The notes: generated from the sequence alone by a model not told the origin. A stretch of 64,000 bases of DNA from Alphaproteobacteria bacterium (GCA_024743195.1 JANSXE010000002.1:1-64000), one strand, 5' to 3'. Numbered from the stretch's first letter, positions 36,675 to 46,108 are shown. A program made the numbers and translations.

Positions 36675-37424
36675 GTGAAGAGCTTGAGAGGCGCGGGCAT
36701 GATTGGCGGGTTCCGCTTCGTTATGATGTGTGCTTGGCTCCTCGCCGCCGGACTTACCCCTGCAAACGGGAGCGACCCACCAGACCCTCCCGTACTTCAG
36801 ATCAACTCCCCGCCATACCGAGAAGCTCTCACGGATTTTATGGAAGCCTCGGCGACCGACATCGTCGAAGGCTTTCAGAGTTCCACAGAGGATCGGCCAG
36901 TGGTCCGAGGCATTGTCACCGTTATGGGGCTTCTTCCCACCGACAGAACGATTTGCTTGAGTTTCCAAAGCATTGACGGTTTCTTCCACGGTGGTGCGAC
37001 GATCGAAATCGAAGGGTATTCGGGCGCACTGATTCTGGTCTTCGAAAGCGACTATCTGTCCGAACTCAACCTCTCGGAACGCGAACTTGCCCTACGCGTT
37101 CGCGCCTCCTCGGATCGGGGCGTCTGCCCTGACGACTCGCCGATGCTGGTCGCCGGGTGGGGTCGTATACGAAGCGTGTCTCACGTCTCGTTGTTTACAC
37201 GAGCGGACCTTGGCGAGCGGGTTCACAGTTACCTGGACCTGAACCGTTACGAGGTGTGCAAGCCGATCAGAGGCGTCACCTCGGCGCTAACGGCCTACAA
37301 CGTGATCTGCAGGTTTCGCGTGGCCGACATTTGCAACAACGTCGCCGCCGTCTCTCTGATTTGGCAGGCGGGCGTAACGCGCGGCGACGCAATCGACGCA
37401 CCGTTGCGGGCGCCCTGCCTGTAA
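36675..37424 (+). CDS. Secreted Cys-containing protein, cassette gene 1
   Basis: A 249-residue protein of unknown family. Residues 10-33 form a signal peptide (FVMMCAWLLAAGLTPANGSD). The mature part has six or more Cys (RTICLSF, RGVCPDD, EVCKPI, VICRFR, ADICNN, APCL) and may form disulfides in the periplasm. Beta strands such as GATIEIEGYSGALILVF dominate. A GTG start at 36675 follows AGGA; the ATG at 36699 would still keep the signal. Base composition around 36.5-37.4 kb is visibly less GC-rich than neighbours. Confidence 0.7.
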   Translation: MKSLRGAGMIGGFRFVMMCAWLLAAGLTPANGSDPPDPPVLQINSPPYREALTDFMEASATDIVEGFQSSTEDRPVVRGIVTVMGLLPTDRTICLSFQSIDGFFHGGATIEIEGYSGALILVFESDYLSELNLSERELALRVRASSDRGVCPDDSPMLVAGWGRIRSVSHVSLFTRADLGERVHSYLDLNRYEVCKPIRGVTSALTAYNVICRFRVADICNNVAAVSLIWQAGVTRGDAIDAPLRAPCL

Positions 37425-37446
37425 GGACAGCGCCCCGGGAGAGGCT

Positions 37447-38496
37447 ATGGTGAAGGCGATTGAACCCCTCCTTGGCGCCGCCAAGCGACGTCCGTATCTG
37501 GCGGTCAATGTCATAGCCGTTCTGCTTGTCGGCGGCGCTCTCCTGGCGGTCGCCTACGCGCCGCGCCTCGCGCACTTCACGGCCACGGCTCATGTCGGCG
37601 CCTTGGAAGTCCGCCAAACATCCGCTACGGGCTTCCTGGAATGGCGCAACGCGCCCGTCGACGCCGCGACCCCAGACCTGCCGCGCGATTGCGAGTCGCC
37701 GCGGTTCACGGCGGACAGGACCCACGCGGCCAGTGACTCGATCGTGGACGTCGCGCTCTCCCTCGATCCGACAGGCGCGCTCGTCGCCGACGTCTTGGCG
37801 GACAACGGACGTTCCCTTGGCGTGATCGAATGCGCGGCCGGCGACAGGCATGCGGCGCCCCATTTCATGCTGCTGCGGTGGCCGGCAAGCCAAGCGTCCC
37901 GCCTCAATCTTCCCATTCAAGGCTTCATGACGCTCGGTCAGGCGCCGGACCGGCGCAGCGTTCTCCAGCACATTCTCCTGGAAGGCCGGGTCATGGTGCA
38001 TGTCAAGGGTTGGCCTTTCGAGCGCGCGCGCCTCGACACAGAGGAATGGTCGCTTCATTCCGGTGACCGCGTGAGCTTCCACAAGACGCGCGAGCGCGAC
38101 GATATGGCTGAGGCGCATGCAATCGTGCGGTCGATCGAGGGGGCGCTGCACGTCACGCTCAATACCGAAGCCGCAATCGCCTCGGTCCTGAGCTTTGGGC
38201 AACGGCAGGCTGACGCGGGCTACTTGGCGCCGACAGCCTTGGCGCGAATCCGGGCGGTTCCGGAATGGCCGTTGGTCGCGATCGCTGCCGTCATGCTGTT
38301 CAACATCGTCTCGCTGTTCCGGGCGATCCGAACGGAGGAGGCGATCCTTCAAGCGATCGGCGAGGTCGAGGCTGCGATCGCTTTGAAGGCGGAGGGCGGG
38401 GGCGCAGTGCAGTCCCCAGCCCCGCATGCGGCTGCCGGAACTTCACCTGACGCGCAGGCGCCGGGCCAAGACGGGAACTCAGCGGGCCAACGATAG
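37447..38496 (+). CDS. Two-TM protein with large periplasmic domain, cassette gene 2
   Basis: A 349-residue protein with a membrane helix near residues 18-38 (AVNVIAVLLVGGALLAVAYA), about 230 residues of mixed strands and helices between the spans, and a second helix near 272-292 (WPLVAIAAVMLFNIVSLFRAI). It ends in an acidic, Ala-Gly-rich cytoplasmic tail. GGGAGAGG lies before the ATG. I recognise no family. It stands 22 bp after gene 1 and 13 bp before the protease gene, so the three are very likely one operon. Confidence 0.72.
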   Translation: MVKAIEPLLGAAKRRPYLAVNVIAVLLVGGALLAVAYAPRLAHFTATAHVGALEVRQTSATGFLEWRNAPVDAATPDLPRDCESPRFTADRTHAASDSIVDVALSLDPTGALVADVLADNGRSLGVIECAAGDRHAAPHFMLLRWPASQASRLNLPIQGFMTLGQAPDRRSVLQHILLEGRVMVHVKGWPFERARLDTEEWSLHSGDRVSFHKTRERDDMAEAHAIVRSIEGALHVTLNTEAAIASVLSFGQRQADAGYLAPTALARIRAVPEWPLVAIAAVMLFNIVSLFRAIRTEEAILQAIGEVEAAIALKAEGGGAVQSPAPHAAAGTSPDAQAPGQDGNSAGQR

Positions 38497-38509
38497 CAGG
38501 AGATCGTCG

Positions 38510-39928
38510 ATGTCGAGTTTACGGGCAGGACAATTCGCCGTGGCGGCCGCTGCGCTCCTTGTGACAACGGCATGCGCAGAACTCAGCCTGCCGACGCCCG
38601 AGCCGACATTGGGCCCGTCGGCTTCGGCCGTCCCGTCGCGCGCGCAGGCGTTCGAACCGGGAGTGATTACGGCGGCGCGGGTCGCCGCTGGCGCCGGTCG
38701 CGCTCAGGGCGCTTGGCTTGGCGGAGGGGGGGCGACGCGCTGCTACCTGGTGACCGTCGCCCACGCTGTCGACGCCGCGCGGTCGGCCTCGCTCGCTTTC
38801 GAGAACGGCGCCTCCGTGGATGCGACGATCCTGCAAAGCGATCCCTCGGTGGACTTGGCCGTGCTCCGGGCGGAGCCTAGCGGGTCCCGCGCCCCGCCCG
38901 ATTGCTCGCCGGTCACGCCGACCTCCGACTTGGAAACGGCGATCCGCTCCGGCGCCGGCGTCGGCTACATCCTCAGCCTGGATTCCACGGGCGCAGCCCT
39001 TCAGAGCCCGGTGTTCCTCCGTCGGCGTACGGACACCCATCTCGCCGTGTCGCCCGCCGGCGGGGCCCGCCTGACGCGCGGGTTGAGCGGCTCGCCCGTC
39101 TTGTTCAATGACATGGTGGTAGGGATCCTGGTCGGTCGCGAGGGCGATGCGGACGGCCTCTGGCGGGTGACCCGGTTGGACTATGCTCAGAGCGTCCTGC
39201 CGCGCTACCTGACGTCTGCTGAGGCGAGCCCGCCGAGCGAGCCGTTCGACCTCGATCTGCTGCCCGACGATATCCGGCGGATCGCGGTTCAGGCGCGGCG
39301 CACGGAGCAATTGGCCAAGACGGCGGAAGAGGACGCGCTCGAGGTTCGCGCGAAAGCAAGGGAAGCGAAGAGCATCGCATCGAGTCTGCCGGAACGTCAG
39401 ACCGTCGGCGGGTACCGGCGATTCAGGTCGGACTCGTCCGACAACTATTATTGGGGACAGGTCCGAAGCTATGGTCCGAACAATGTGAGGGTGAAGGCGT
39501 TCGGGTTCGGCGTGTCGGAAACCGTCGTCGGAGAGGATCGAGGCAATCTTCACTTCTGCCGGTTCGATAGCGGTTGCGTGGGCGCCGGCGTCCTGGAGTA
39601 TTCGGAGAACAGGGGCAATTCGAACGATCTGCTGAGTTGGCGTGGCGAGTTCGAGGACGGCGCGCGGCGTGGCGTAGGCGTGCTTCGGTGGCGCAAGGAA
39701 GACGATCACGTCATCCAGAGAATTGCCTATCTGAACATACGCGAAGGCTCTAAGCCCGCTCCCGGCGTATGGATTCGCGCCTCCGACGGGTACAGATTCG
39801 AGGGTGAGATCGGCGCGAATTGGGATGGGCTTGGCGTGCTCTGGACGGCGGACGGGAGCATCCAAGCCATAGGGCGCTGGGCGGATAGTGAGTTCATCGA
39901 AGACAGAACCGCTGAAGTTCAGCCATAG
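38510..39928 (+). CDS. Lipoprotein-like trypsin-fold protease with MORN-like C-terminus, cassette gene 3
   Basis: A 472-residue protein. The N-terminus ends in TTAC (Cys22), a lipobox-like site after a hydrophobic stretch. The serine-protease fold follows: His85 in VTVAHAVD, Asp115 in DPSVDLAVLR and Ser193 in GLSGSPVLFN form a complete triad. Residues about 265-310 (EQLAKTAEEDALEVRAKA) look like a coiled coil. The rest has MORN-like strands, with GYRRFRSD, GVLRWRKED and YRFEGEIGANWDGLGVLW. No PDZ domain is seen. AGGAG precedes the ATG. It ends a three-gene cassette of exported products; the role is unknown. Confidence 0.78.
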   Translation: MSSLRAGQFAVAAAALLVTTACAELSLPTPEPTLGPSASAVPSRAQAFEPGVITAARVAAGAGRAQGAWLGGGGATRCYLVTVAHAVDAARSASLAFENGASVDATILQSDPSVDLAVLRAEPSGSRAPPDCSPVTPTSDLETAIRSGAGVGYILSLDSTGAALQSPVFLRRRTDTHLAVSPAGGARLTRGLSGSPVLFNDMVVGILVGREGDADGLWRVTRLDYAQSVLPRYLTSAEASPPSEPFDLDLLPDDIRRIAVQARRTEQLAKTAEEDALEVRAKAREAKSIASSLPERQTVGGYRRFRSDSSDNYYWGQVRSYGPNNVRVKAFGFGVSETVVGEDRGNLHFCRFDSGCVGAGVLEYSENRGNSNDLLSWRGEFEDGARRGVGVLRWRKEDDHVIQRIAYLNIREGSKPAPGVWIRASDGYRFEGEIGANWDGLGVLWTADGSIQAIGRWADSEFIEDRTAEVQP

Positions 39929-40028
39929 CCATCCATCAAGGACCGCGCCCATGGCGGTTGGCGCTTTTCACCACGGCCTCGGAAAGGTTAGCCTTCCCCA
40001 TTCGTCGGAAAACAGGAGGCCGACAGCC

Positions 40029-40961
40029 GTGACCGACCCGTCAACCCAAGGCGGCGAACGCCGCACGACCCGGTTTCGTCGGCTGATCGAAGCCGAGGAG
40101 ATCCTGCTGCTGCCCGGCGTGCACGACGCGCTGAGCGCGCGGATCGCCGAGCAGGCCGGCTTTGCGGCGATCACCGCCGGCGGCTACGCGGCGAGCGCGA
40201 CGCTTTTGGGCCGGCCCGACACCTCGCAGCTCTCCCAGACGGAGATGGCGGATTTCTACGCCCGCCTGTGCGACGCGGTCGACGTCCCGGTCTTCGGCGA
40301 CGGCGACACCGGCTTCGGCAACATGACGAACGCGGCCCGCACGGTGCGCCTCTACGAGCGCGCGGGTCTCGCCGGCCTGTTCATCGAGGACCAGCTCTTC
40401 CCGAAGCGCTGCGGCCACATGGCGGGCAAGGCGGTGATCCCGGCGGAGGAGATGGTCGGCAAGCTGAAGGCCGCGCTCGACGCGCGGGTCGACGGCGATC
40501 TCGTCATCATGGCCCGCACCGACGCGCTGGCGGTCAACGGGATCGACGACGCGATCGAGCGCATGGCGCTCTATCGCGAGGTCGGGGCGGACCTGCTGTT
40601 CGTCGAGGCGCCGCGATCGGCCGCGGACATGCGGCGGATCTGCGCGGAGCTCGACGGCCCCTGCCTCGCCAACATGATCGAGGGCGGCCTGACCCCGACC
40701 CTGCCGCTGGAGGCGCTGCAGGAGATCGGCTTCGCGGCCGCGACCTATCCGGTCGGCGCCACCTACGCCGTCGCCCACGCCATGCAGGCCTATATGCGCC
40801 ACCTGAAGGAGACCGGCGGCACCGCCGGCTTCACCGGCGGCATGATGGCGTTCGACGAGTTCAACGAGGCCGTCGGCCTCGACCGGTTGCGCGCGCGGGA
40901 GGGCCTGTATCAGGACTATGCGCGCAAGACGGTCGCCAAGCGCGGCCGGACGGAGGGCTGA
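40029..40961 (+). CDS. Isocitrate lyase / PEP mutase superfamily enzyme
   Basis: A 310-residue barrel enzyme. GTG at 40029 is chosen because AGGAGG lies 9 bases upstream. The metal loop GDGDTGFGN and the KRCGHMAGK motif with catalytic Cys are of the lyase type (2-methylisocitrate or related C-C lyases), not of PEP mutase. MARTDALAVNG and LFVEAP complete the barrel. It sits 49 bp ahead of the TRAP transporter genes, so it may act on the imported acid or a product of it. Confidence 0.85.
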   Translation: MTDPSTQGGERRTTRFRRLIEAEEILLLPGVHDALSARIAEQAGFAAITAGGYAASATLLGRPDTSQLSQTEMADFYARLCDAVDVPVFGDGDTGFGNMTNAARTVRLYERAGLAGLFIEDQLFPKRCGHMAGKAVIPAEEMVGKLKAALDARVDGDLVIMARTDALAVNGIDDAIERMALYREVGADLLFVEAPRSAADMRRICAELDGPCLANMIEGGLTPTLPLEALQEIGFAAATYPVGATYAVAHAMQAYMRHLKETGGTAGFTGGMMAFDEFNEAVGLDRLRAREGLYQDYARKTVAKRGRTEG

Positions 40962-41010
40962 CGCCCCCTTTTCTCTCAACAAGAACAGCATTCCTGGGAG
41001 GACACGACCG

Positions 41011-42033
41011 ATGAAGAAGAGCTTCAGCACGATTGTAGCCGGCGCGGCGCTCGCGGCCGGACTGGGCGCGGCCGGACTGGGCGCCGCGTCCGCGCCGGCG
41101 GCCGCGGCCGAAGAGATGCGCTGCAGCCACCAGCTGCCCCCGACCCACCACATCGCGCAGGTGATCGACCGCTGGGCGGCCGAGGTGGAGAGCCTGTCGA
41201 ACGGCGAGATCGACGTCCAGATCTTCGGCGCCAACAGCCTGGTCGGCGCGAAGGAGAACATCGTCTCCGTCGCCAAGGGCTCCATCGAATGCGCCTTCTC
41301 GGTGAATTTCCAATGGGGCAAGACGCTGCCGATCATGAATGTCACGCTGCGCCCCTATGCGGTGACCTCGCTGGAGACGCTGGCGAATTGGCCGGGCTCC
41401 GAAGCGGCGGCCTTCCTGGAGGACAAGCTCCTCGAAAAGGGCGTGCGCAACGTGACCTGGCTCTTCACCACCCGGATGAGCGCCTTCACCTCGAAGGGCG
41501 GCGCGCTGCTGGAGCCCCAGGATTTCGAGGGCGTGAAGATCCGCGGCCTCAACCCGACGGTGGACGCCGGCTTGATGGCGCTGGGCGCGGCGCCGTCGGC
41601 GATGTCGGGCTCGAAGGTCTATCAGGCGCTCTCCACCGGCGTGATCGACGCCGGCCTGACCGACATCAGCGCCGCCTGGTCGCGCAAATACTATGAGGTG
41701 CAGGACCATGTCGTGGCCTCGCCGCTGTTCAGCGTCTTCTTCCACGGCTACGTCAACCCGTCCTGGTACGACGGCTTGAGCGACGCGGCCAAGGCCGCGC
41801 TGCAGGCGGCCGGCGAGAAGGCCGCCGTCTGGGCCGTCGAGGAGACCGAGAAGGCCGCGGGCGCCGCGCCCTTCCAGCTCGCGGGCAAGAACATGACCGT
41901 GCGCATCCACACCGCCGACCAGGCGGCCGCGATGGAGGCGATCATGGGCCCCGCCTTCGACAAGGCCTTCGCCGAGTCGACCGGGGCCGACGGCGAGACG
42001 GTTCTGGATCTGGTGGCCAAGATCAACCAGTAA
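41011..42033 (+). CDS. dctP: TRAP transporter solute receptor, DctP family
   Basis: A 340-residue periplasmic receptor with a Sec signal (to about residue 34, APAAAAEE). Typical DctP features are SHQLPPTHHIAQVIDRWAAEVE, YGANSL-like FGANSLVGAKENI, and a Lys/Arg core at VKIRGLNPTVDAGLMALGA, where the Arg usually salt-bridges the carboxylate ligand. GGGAGG precedes the ATG. The small and large membrane subunits follow directly. Confidence 0.93.
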   Translation: MKKSFSTIVAGAALAAGLGAAGLGAASAPAAAAEEMRCSHQLPPTHHIAQVIDRWAAEVESLSNGEIDVQIFGANSLVGAKENIVSVAKGSIECAFSVNFQWGKTLPIMNVTLRPYAVTSLETLANWPGSEAAAFLEDKLLEKGVRNVTWLFTTRMSAFTSKGGALLEPQDFEGVKIRGLNPTVDAGLMALGAAPSAMSGSKVYQALSTGVIDAGLTDISAAWSRKYYEVQDHVVASPLFSVFFHGYVNPSWYDGLSDAAKAALQAAGEKAAVWAVEETEKAAGAAPFQLAGKNMTVRIHTADQAAAMEAIMGPAFDKAFAESTGADGETVLDLVAKINQ

Positions 42034-42047
42034 CGGGCCGCCGCTCG

Positions 42048-42641
42048 ATGCTGACCCCGACCGAGGGCGGGTCGGGCCGGGGGGCGATTCCGCCTCCCGG
42101 TCCGCCCGGCGAAGCGGGCGCCGGGCCGCTCGACCGGGCCGTCGCCTGGATCTGCTACGCCGCCGCCTCGGTGGCGGCGCTGGCGGTGCTCGTCTCCCTG
42201 GCGGCGACGGGCTACAGCGTTTTCATGCGCTACGTGCTGGGCCAGCCCGTCGTGTGGATCGACGAGCTGTCCGGCTATCTGGTCGTCGCCATCGTCATGT
42301 TCGGCGCGGCCGAGGCGCTGCGCCGCGGCGACCACATCCGGGTCGATCTTCTGACCGCCAATCTGACCGGTATTCCTCTCAGGGCGATGCGAGCCTTCTG
42401 GATGATCTGCGTGCTGTTGGTGATGGGCGCGCTTCTGAAGAGCTCGGTGACGGCCGTGACCTTCGCGCGCGATTTCGGGATCTATTCCGAGGGCTATCTG
42501 GCGACCCCCATATGGGTCCCGCAGTCGATGCTGGTGATCGGCGCCGTCTTGGTCATGCTGGCGGCGCTGGCGCGGCTGATCGCCGCCTTGCGCGGCGGCG
42601 ACGGGGGCGGCGACGACGGGACAGGAGACGGGCGCGCATGA
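42048..42641 (+). CDS. dctQ: TRAP transporter small permease, DctQ family
   Basis: A 197-residue protein with four spans, near residues 33-55, 74-92, 115-135 and 160-178. Family signs are FMRYVLGQPVVWIDELSGYLVV and EALRRGDHIRVDLL. It bridges the receptor and the large subunit. The stop overlaps the dctM start in ATGA, so the two are coupled. Confidence 0.92.
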   Translation: MLTPTEGGSGRGAIPPPGPPGEAGAGPLDRAVAWICYAAASVAALAVLVSLAATGYSVFMRYVLGQPVVWIDELSGYLVVAIVMFGAAEALRRGDHIRVDLLTANLTGIPLRAMRAFWMICVLLVMGALLKSSVTAVTFARDFGIYSEGYLATPIWVPQSMLVIGAVLVMLAALARLIAALRGGDGGGDDGTGDGRA

Positions 42642-43921
42642 CGTTGGCGCTGATCCTGGGCGGGCTTCTGGTGCTGTTGCTGACCGGCGCGCCGATCTTC
42701 GCGGCGCTGGGGCTCGGCTCGCTGATCGTCACGCTGGCGAGCGAGGGGCACGTCAACGCGGTCGCCGACACCGTCTTCGCGAAACTGAACAACAACCACC
42801 TGACCGCGATCCCGATGTTCGCCTTCATGGCGCATGTCATGATCCGCTCCAAGGTGGTCGACCATCTCTACGAGGCCGCGAACGCGCTGGTGCGCCACGT
42901 GCACGGCGGGCTGGGCGTGGCCACCGTGCTGTCCTGCACCATCTTCGCGGCGATCTCCGGCTCGTCGGTGGCGACCGCGCTGACCATCGGCTCGACCGCG
43001 ATCCCGCATATGAAGCGCTTCGGCTACCGCGCGCGCGAGGCCTATGGCGTGATCGCGGCCGGCGGCACGCTGGGCATCCTGATCCCGCCCTCCGGGCCGC
43101 TGATCCTCTACGCCATCGTCACGGAAAGCTCGATCGGCGCGCTCTTCCTCGCCGGCATGATCCCGGGCGTTCTGATGGCGCTGATCTTCGCGCTGTTCTG
43201 CATGGCGAACGCCGCCTGGCGGCGCGAGCAGACCCGCGAACCGTGGATCGGCTGGACCGAGTGCCTGGCGGCCGTCAAGCGCGCGGTCTGGGCGCTGCTG
43301 ATGCCGCCGATCGTGCTGGGAGGGATCTATCTGGGGGTGTTCACCGCCTCCGAGGCGGCGGCGGTCGGCTGTCTCTACGCGCTCGCGGTCGGGGTCGGGA
43401 TCTACCGCAATTTCGGCCTGCGCGACCTGTGGGAGACCGCCTACGAGACGGTGCGGACCACGGCCATGCTGTTCATGATCCTGGCCGCGGCGGCCATGTT
43501 CGGGCACGCGGTGACGCTGATCCGGCTGCCGGCGGAACTGGTCGAGATGGTGATCGCGCTCGACGTGGGCGCGCTCGCCTTCGTGCTGGCGGTGATGGCG
43601 GTGGTGTTCCTCTTGGGCATGTTCCTGGAGACCATCTCGATCATCCTGATCACCACGCCGATCGTGTATCCGGTGCTGCTGCAGCTCGGCGTCGACCCGA
43701 TCTGGTACGGCATCCTCCTGATGATCAATCTGGAGTTGGCGCTGATCACCCCGCCGGTCGGCATGAACCTCTTCGTCATCAAGGGCATCACCGACGCGCC
43801 GCTCAAGGAGGTGATCGCCGGCGCCGCGCCCTATGTGGCGCTGATGGCGGCCGGGCTGTTCCTGGTGCTGTTCGTCCCCGAACTCGCGACCTGGTTGCCC
43901 CGCGCGGCCGGCTTCGGCTGA
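42638..43921 (+). CDS. dctM: TRAP transporter large permease, DctM family
   Basis: A 427-residue protein that carries the Na+-driven substrate path, with about twelve spans. It has GAPIFAALGLGSL, the SGSSVATALTIGSTAIPHM hairpin, GILIPPSGPLILYAI, FLETISIILITTPIVYPV and a C-terminal LITPPVGMNLFVIKG. The set is complete with dctP and dctQ. The imported substrate may be a keto or hydroxy acid used by the upstream lyase; that is inference. Confidence 0.94.
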   Translation: MTLALILGGLLVLLLTGAPIFAALGLGSLIVTLASEGHVNAVADTVFAKLNNNHLTAIPMFAFMAHVMIRSKVVDHLYEAANALVRHVHGGLGVATVLSCTIFAAISGSSVATALTIGSTAIPHMKRFGYRAREAYGVIAAGGTLGILIPPSGPLILYAIVTESSIGALFLAGMIPGVLMALIFALFCMANAAWRREQTREPWIGWTECLAAVKRAVWALLMPPIVLGGIYLGVFTASEAAAVGCLYALAVGVGIYRNFGLRDLWETAYETVRTTAMLFMILAAAAMFGHAVTLIRLPAELVEMVIALDVGALAFVLAVMAVVFLLGMFLETISIILITTPIVYPVLLQLGVDPIWYGILLMINLELALITPPVGMNLFVIKGITDAPLKEVIAGAAPYVALMAAGLFLVLFVPELATWLPRAAGFG

Positions 43922-44031
43922 AGCCGTCGCCTTCAGATTGCAGGCAGCTGAAATCGACTAGTACTCGCACGAGATTTTACCAGGTTCCGAAAATCGTTTC
44001 TTAACGTTTTCCGCCGACTATCGAGCATGCG

Positions 44032-45732
44032 ATGTCGGTGGGGTGCGTCGTGGTTACTCTATTCTTCATATATGGACTGGCGTTCTTCACGCTCGGGCTG
44101 TTGCTGTGGCTCACGCGGGCCCCGCAGAGCCTGGCGCCGATCGCGCGGTCGCTCCGGCTCCTCGGGCTGTTCGGGCTGACGCATGGCTGCCTCGAGTGGC
44201 TGATCATGGCCGAGATCGCCGGCGCGCTGCCGCCGACCCTGTGGGCCAACGCCGCGCAGGCCGGGCTGGGCGGGCTCTCCTTCCTGATTCTTCTCGCTGC
44301 GGGCTTGGAGGCGATGACGGTGGTGCGTCCGATCGGCCGCGGCCTGCGCACCGCGCTGACCGCCGCCGTCGGCGCCGTCTGGGCGGGATTCCTCGCCGCG
44401 GCGATCGGCGAGTGGGCGAGCTTCGAGGCGGCGGACAAAATCTCGCGATGGGTCGCCGGCGCGCCGGGCGCCTTCCTGATGGCGGCGGGCCTGATCGCCT
44501 TTCGCCGCACGGAGAAAGACGGACCGCGGGTCAAGGCGCACGATCGCCTCTGGGCGACCTTCCAGATCGCGGCCGCCGCCTTGGGCGCCTATGGGCTGCT
44601 GACCCTGCCCGGAGGGCCGGGAGACTTCTTCCCGGCCAGCATCGTCAACGCGCCGGCCGTCGGCGAGATTTTGGGCTTTCCGATCCAGGTCCTGCGGGCG
44701 ATCGCGGCCGCCGTGCTGGCGGCGGCCGTGGTCGGCGCGCTGCGCGAGTTCGACCGCATCGAACGCGAGGAGCTGGAGCGTCTGGTCGACGAGCGCACCG
44801 CGCGCCTGACCAGCGTGTCCGAGAACCTCACCGAGGCGCTGGTCGAGGCGGAGCGCGCCAACCGCGCCAAGTCCGAGTTCCTCGCCTCCATGAGCCACGA
44901 GCTGCGCACGCCGCTGAACGCGATCCTGGGGTTCAGCCGACTGATGAACATGGAGATGTTCGGTCCGCTCGGCGCGGAGAAGTACCGGGAGTACACGGCC
45001 GACATCAACGCCAGCGGCGAGCATCTGCTCGGCCTGATCGATCAGGTTCTCGATCTGTCGAAGATCGAAGCCGGCAAGCGCGAATACAGCTTCGAGGCGC
45101 TCGACGTGAACGAGATCGTCGACGAGGCGGTTCGCCACCTGCGCCCGATCGCCGACGAGCAGAGGGTGACACTCTGCTTCGAAGCGGCGGAAGGCGGGCC
45201 GCAACTCGTCGCCGACCGCCGCGCGGTCGCGCAGATCCTGCTCAACCTGATCTCGAACGCCATCAAGTACAACGAGATCGGCGGCGCCGTCCGCGTCGCC
45301 GCGCGCCGCGCGGGGAACCGGCTGCTGCTGACGGTGGAGGACGACGGCGTCGGCATCCCGGCCGCGGAGTTGCCGACCATCACCCAGCCCTTCGTCCAGG
45401 TGCGGCTCGATCCCTATGTCACGCGATCCGGCTCCGGGCTCGGCCTCTCGGTGGTCGAGATGTTGGCGCGCGAGCACGAGGGCGACTTGAGGATCGAGAG
45501 CGAGGCGGGGCGCGGCACCTGCGTCACCGTCGATCTGCCGGTCGCCGGCCCGGGGGGCGGCCAGCCCCCTGCAGGCGACCCGGGCGGCGGCCAGCCCCCT
45601 GCAGGCGGCCCGACGGCGGCGCACCTGACGCCCTCGCCCGGCCCGCGCGGCGGATCAGCGGTCGGCGTTCTCCGCCTCGAAGCCGGCCGATTTGAAGAAG
45701 ATGTTGGGCTTTCGATAGACGGCGAGCAATAG
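44032..45732 (+). CDS. Membrane sensor histidine kinase, orphan
   Basis: A 566-residue hybrid-free kinase. The N-terminal 240 residues hold about seven membrane spans (starting TLFFIYGLAFFTLGLLLWL). A short coiled coil leads to HisKA with FLASMSHELRTPLNAILGFSRLM (phospho-acceptor His289). The HATPase domain has NLISNAIKYNE, DDGVGIPAAE and GSGLGLSVVE. It ends with a Gly/Pro-rich tail containing twin GGGQPPAG units (about 505-525) that is unlike normal kinase ends. The last 78 bases overlap the cupin gene antisense. No response regulator is adjacent. Confidence 0.88.
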   Translation: MSVGCVVVTLFFIYGLAFFTLGLLLWLTRAPQSLAPIARSLRLLGLFGLTHGCLEWLIMAEIAGALPPTLWANAAQAGLGGLSFLILLAAGLEAMTVVRPIGRGLRTALTAAVGAVWAGFLAAAIGEWASFEAADKISRWVAGAPGAFLMAAGLIAFRRTEKDGPRVKAHDRLWATFQIAAAALGAYGLLTLPGGPGDFFPASIVNAPAVGEILGFPIQVLRAIAAAVLAAAVVGALREFDRIEREELERLVDERTARLTSVSENLTEALVEAERANRAKSEFLASMSHELRTPLNAILGFSRLMNMEMFGPLGAEKYREYTADINASGEHLLGLIDQVLDLSKIEAGKREYSFEALDVNEIVDEAVRHLRPIADEQRVTLCFEAAEGGPQLVADRRAVAQILLNLISNAIKYNEIGGAVRVAARRAGNRLLLTVEDDGVGIPAAELPTITQPFVQVRLDPYVTRSGSGLGLSVVEMLAREHEGDLRIESEAGRGTCVTVDLPVAGPGGGQPPAGDPGGGQPPAGGPTAAHLTPSPGPRGGSAVGVLRLEAGRFEEDVGLSIDGEQ

Positions 45733-46080
45733 GCAGCCCTCGTCGGACCGCGTCTGGTGCATCGAGCCGGGGTGGCGGTAGACGTACTGGCCCGCCCGGC
45801 AGACGCCGTCGTGATCGTAGAAGGAGCCTTCGAGCACGAAGCTCTGCTCGATCTCCGGGTGTTTGTGGAACGGCAGCACGGCGCCAGGCTCCCACTTCAA
45901 CAGCACCGTCATCTCGCCTTCGGCGTCGTTTCGGTACAGCACCTTCATCCAGATCTTGTCGAACTGGGATTTGGTCCATTCCATATCCTCCGGATCGACA
46001 TAGACGGAGCCGCCCGGCGTGGGCTGAAGCCTGCCCTTCAGGCGCTCCTTGAAGGCGACGGTCTTCGGCGCATCGGTCAT
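45655..46080 (-). CDS. Single-domain cupin
   Basis: A 141-residue beta-barrel protein of the cupin superfamily (ChrR/2,4'-dihydroxyacetophenone-dioxygenase-like). Cupin motif 1 is GAVLPFHKHPEIEQSFVLEG, with His, His and Glu as metal ligands. Motif 2 is YVYRHPGSMHQTRSDEG. The ATG at 46080 follows AAGGAGAG. It starts 28 bp after the substrate-binding-like gene on the same strand. The exact reaction, dioxygenation or isomerisation, is unknown. Confidence 0.83.
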   Translation of the reverse strand: MTDAPKTVAFKERLKGRLQPTPGGSVYVDPEDMEWTKSQFDKIWMKVLYRNDAEGEMTVLLKWEPGAVLPFHKHPEIEQSFVLEGSFYDHDGVCRAGQYVYRHPGSMHQTRSDEGCLLLAVYRKPNIFFKSAGFEAENADR

Positions 46081-46108
46081 CTGTCTCTCCTTCAATGCGT
46101 TGGACGAA

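Noticed and set aside
33581-40028. A full mobile island bounded by tRNA-Glu
   Set aside because: I could not find a second copy of the tRNA 3' end in the window, and the permease and fasciclin genes look native. Only the integrase remnant is kept, at low confidence.
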